Shown here piece by piece: positions 62,819-64,000 of a stretch of DNA of 64,000 bases. Made by a program: the position numbers and the translations under genes. This stretch comes from an uncultured Aquimarina sp. GTDB lineage: Bacteria > Bacteroidota > Bacteroidia > Flavobacteriales > Flavobacteriaceae. Numbering within the stretch: position 1 is the first letter of the stretch; each line of letters opens with the position of its first letter. The stretch lies in contig CANMLW010000014.1 in assembly GCA_947498705.1 (NCBI GenBank), positions 25,657 to 89,656 on the forward strand, given 5' to 3'. The notes under the pieces were generated by a model. It had not been told where the DNA came from. It made no database searches and saw only the letters and a program-made list of their open reading frames with translations.

Positions 62819-64000
62819 TCATTGAACTATTGCTGCCTCTTTACTAGAATCTTTACTGTTCAAAAACTTTTTTAATTCATCTTCGATGTACTCTACGTTA
62901 GGACTTTGTAATACCGTTTCATGAATTCCTGGAATTTCATGAACCTTTACCTTTCTATTGGTCAATTTTTGCCATCCATAATCCTCTTGAGTGTATAGCG
63001 TGCTCTTAAGTTTTTGTTGCTCACTAAGTGTCACTTCTTTTGTTCTAAAGAGTAGTATATCAGTGTTTAACTCACTATCTATTTTTGGTAAATACACACA
63101 AGTATCATTGGCAACCGAAACCTCGATAAGTCCTTTTAATTCTGATTGAGAAATACTCATATCTGATTTTTTAATCGACTCATATAAGAATTGCAATTGG
63201 GTCTCTTTTGGTTTATGGATCAAGTCAGTATCTTCGATACGAATATTGGCTCCAAACTCATCGTTTAGTACATCGATTATTTCATATAAATACTCTCCTA
63301 GCGAATCATTTGGTGCTGGTTCATTATTCTCTGCCATTGGCATAGCATCGAATATTAATAGTTTTGAAACTTCGAAGCCTTTACGTTGTAATTGCAACGC
63401 CATTTCTAAAGCTATCATCCCTCCAAACGAATATCCTCCTATGGCATAAGGACCCTGAGGATCAATTTTTTGCATTTCCTCTATAAAAACCGTTGCTTGT
63501 TCTTCTACTGTAGTTAAAATAGATGAAACTCCATCTATACCAGGAGATTGAAATGCATAAAAAGGTTGTTCTTCTCCTAATAATCGTGCTAAATCTGCGT
63601 AGCAATTAACCGTTCCACCACCTGGAGGCGCACAAAACATGGGCTGCTTATCTCCTTGACTATTTAGAGTAATGAGTATTTTATTGTCGTCTTTTGAATT
63701 TGAAGCAACTTTTCCTGCCAATAACTCGATTGTTGAATACTGAAAGAGATCTGCAATGGTCAACTTTTCTTCAAAGGCTTTATTGATTTTACTCATCATT
63801 TTTATGGCCAATAATGAATGTCCTCCTAATTCGAAGAAATCATCATATACTCCAACTCTCTCTACGCCTAACAAATCCTGCCAGATCGATACCAACTTCT
63901 CCTCGGTAACATTTCTTGCGGCTACATAACCCTTACTCGATTGCTCTGACATATCGGGATCGGGTAAACTCTTGCGGTCAATCTTACCATTAGCGGTTAA
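62819..64000 (-). CDS. NRPS C-terminal end: A-domain tail, carrier protein, thioesterase
   Basis: Open at the right edge, about 393 codons. It enters with the adenylation-domain A10 motif (LTANGKIDRKSLPDPD). A peptidyl carrier domain follows, with phosphopantetheine Ser in DDFFELGGHSLLAIKMM (S46 counted from the Met at 63952). The type I thioesterase is complete: GYSFG nucleophile S175, D202 (LIFDAMP), H344 (GIHETVL). The thioesterase marks this as the last module of an assembly line, releasing the product by hydrolysis or cyclisation. The Met at 63952 is internal, not a start. Confidence 0.93.
   Translation of the reverse strand, partial: LTANGKIDRKSLPDPDMSEQSSKGYVAARNVTEEKLVSIWQDLLGVERVGVYDDFFELGGHSLLAIKMMSKINKAFEEKLTIADLFQYSTIELLAGKVASNSKDDNKILITLNSQGDKQPMFCAPPGGGTVNCYADLARLLGEEQPFYAFQSPGIDGVSSILTTVEEQATVFIEEMQKIDPQGPYAIGGYSFGGMIALEMALQLQRKGFEVSKLLIFDAMPMAENNEPAPNDSLGEYLYEIIDVLNDEFGANIRIEDTDLIHKPKETQLQFLYESIKKSDMSISQSELKGLIEVSVANDTCVYLPKIDSELNTDILLFRTKEVTLSEQQKLKSTLYTQEDYGWQKLTNRKVKVHEIPGIHETVLQSPNVEYIEDELKKFLNSKDSSKEAAIVQ

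Overview
The window looks like chromosomal DNA from a member of the Flavobacteriaceae (Bacteroidota), probably a marine genus close to Aquimarina; the genus is a guess. The evidence is the AT-rich composition, Bacteroidota-type -7 promoter elements (TAnnTTTG) upstream of many genes, several very large secreted proteins with type IX secretion (T9SS) C-terminal sorting domains, an L25/Ctc-type RplY, and flavobacterial gene orders such as serS-TPR-DUF4286-rsmA-mgtE.

Layout. 0-3.7 kb: small metabolic and unknown genes, then an arsenic operon (arsR, DUF6428, an ArsN1-like acetyltransferase, thioredoxin-type arsC) closed by a perfect 40-bp palindrome. 3.7-9.8 kb: a secreted TonB-C-like protein, a fused PlsC/GNAT aminolipid synthase (OlsF type), aspartate kinase, a GNAT protein and fbp. 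10.0-13.2 kb: an operon of a coiled-coil protein, a protein with a possible roadblock/longin-like domain, a Ras-like small GTPase and a soluble hybrid histidine kinase. 13.2-16.1 kb: TerB-like, membrane-anchored LuxR-type regulator, HD-domain protein, D-2-hydroxyacid dehydrogenase.

16.8-41.8 kb: the accessory core. Four giant surface proteins (HYR/T9SS-B, leucine-rich repeat/T9SS-A, parallel beta-helix plus HYR/T9SS-A, and six-fold DUF285/BspA-like/T9SS-A) are interleaved with three membrane-bound one-component regulators (one TPR type, two 7TMR-DISM type). All three regulators end in the same kind of LuxR-like HTH. One of them is N-terminally truncated and abuts a truncated gene of another family. 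Direct-repeat operators sit at a constant distance from -7 elements of several of these genes. Beside a gene of unknown function there is an eleven-copy array with an exact 21-nt period (27674-27904).

41.9-58.7 kb: mostly housekeeping: ECF sigma factor, cupin, thioesterase, mgtE, rsmA, serS, DUF2293, ychJ-like, M23 peptidase, HTTM protein, ribF, pth, rplY, prs, tRNA-Leu(CAA). It also carries three orphan Cys-rich peptide precursors with a shared leader; two form a 367-bp tandem duplication and have the C-C-CC-C-C cysteine framework of knottins. 59.0-64.0 kb: the 3' end of a natural-product cluster on the minus strand: terminal NRPS module (carrier plus thioesterase, open at the right edge), MFS exporter, luciferase-like flavin oxygenase and a JmjC/cupin_8-type oxygenase.

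All family assignments come from reading the sequence; no database search was run.
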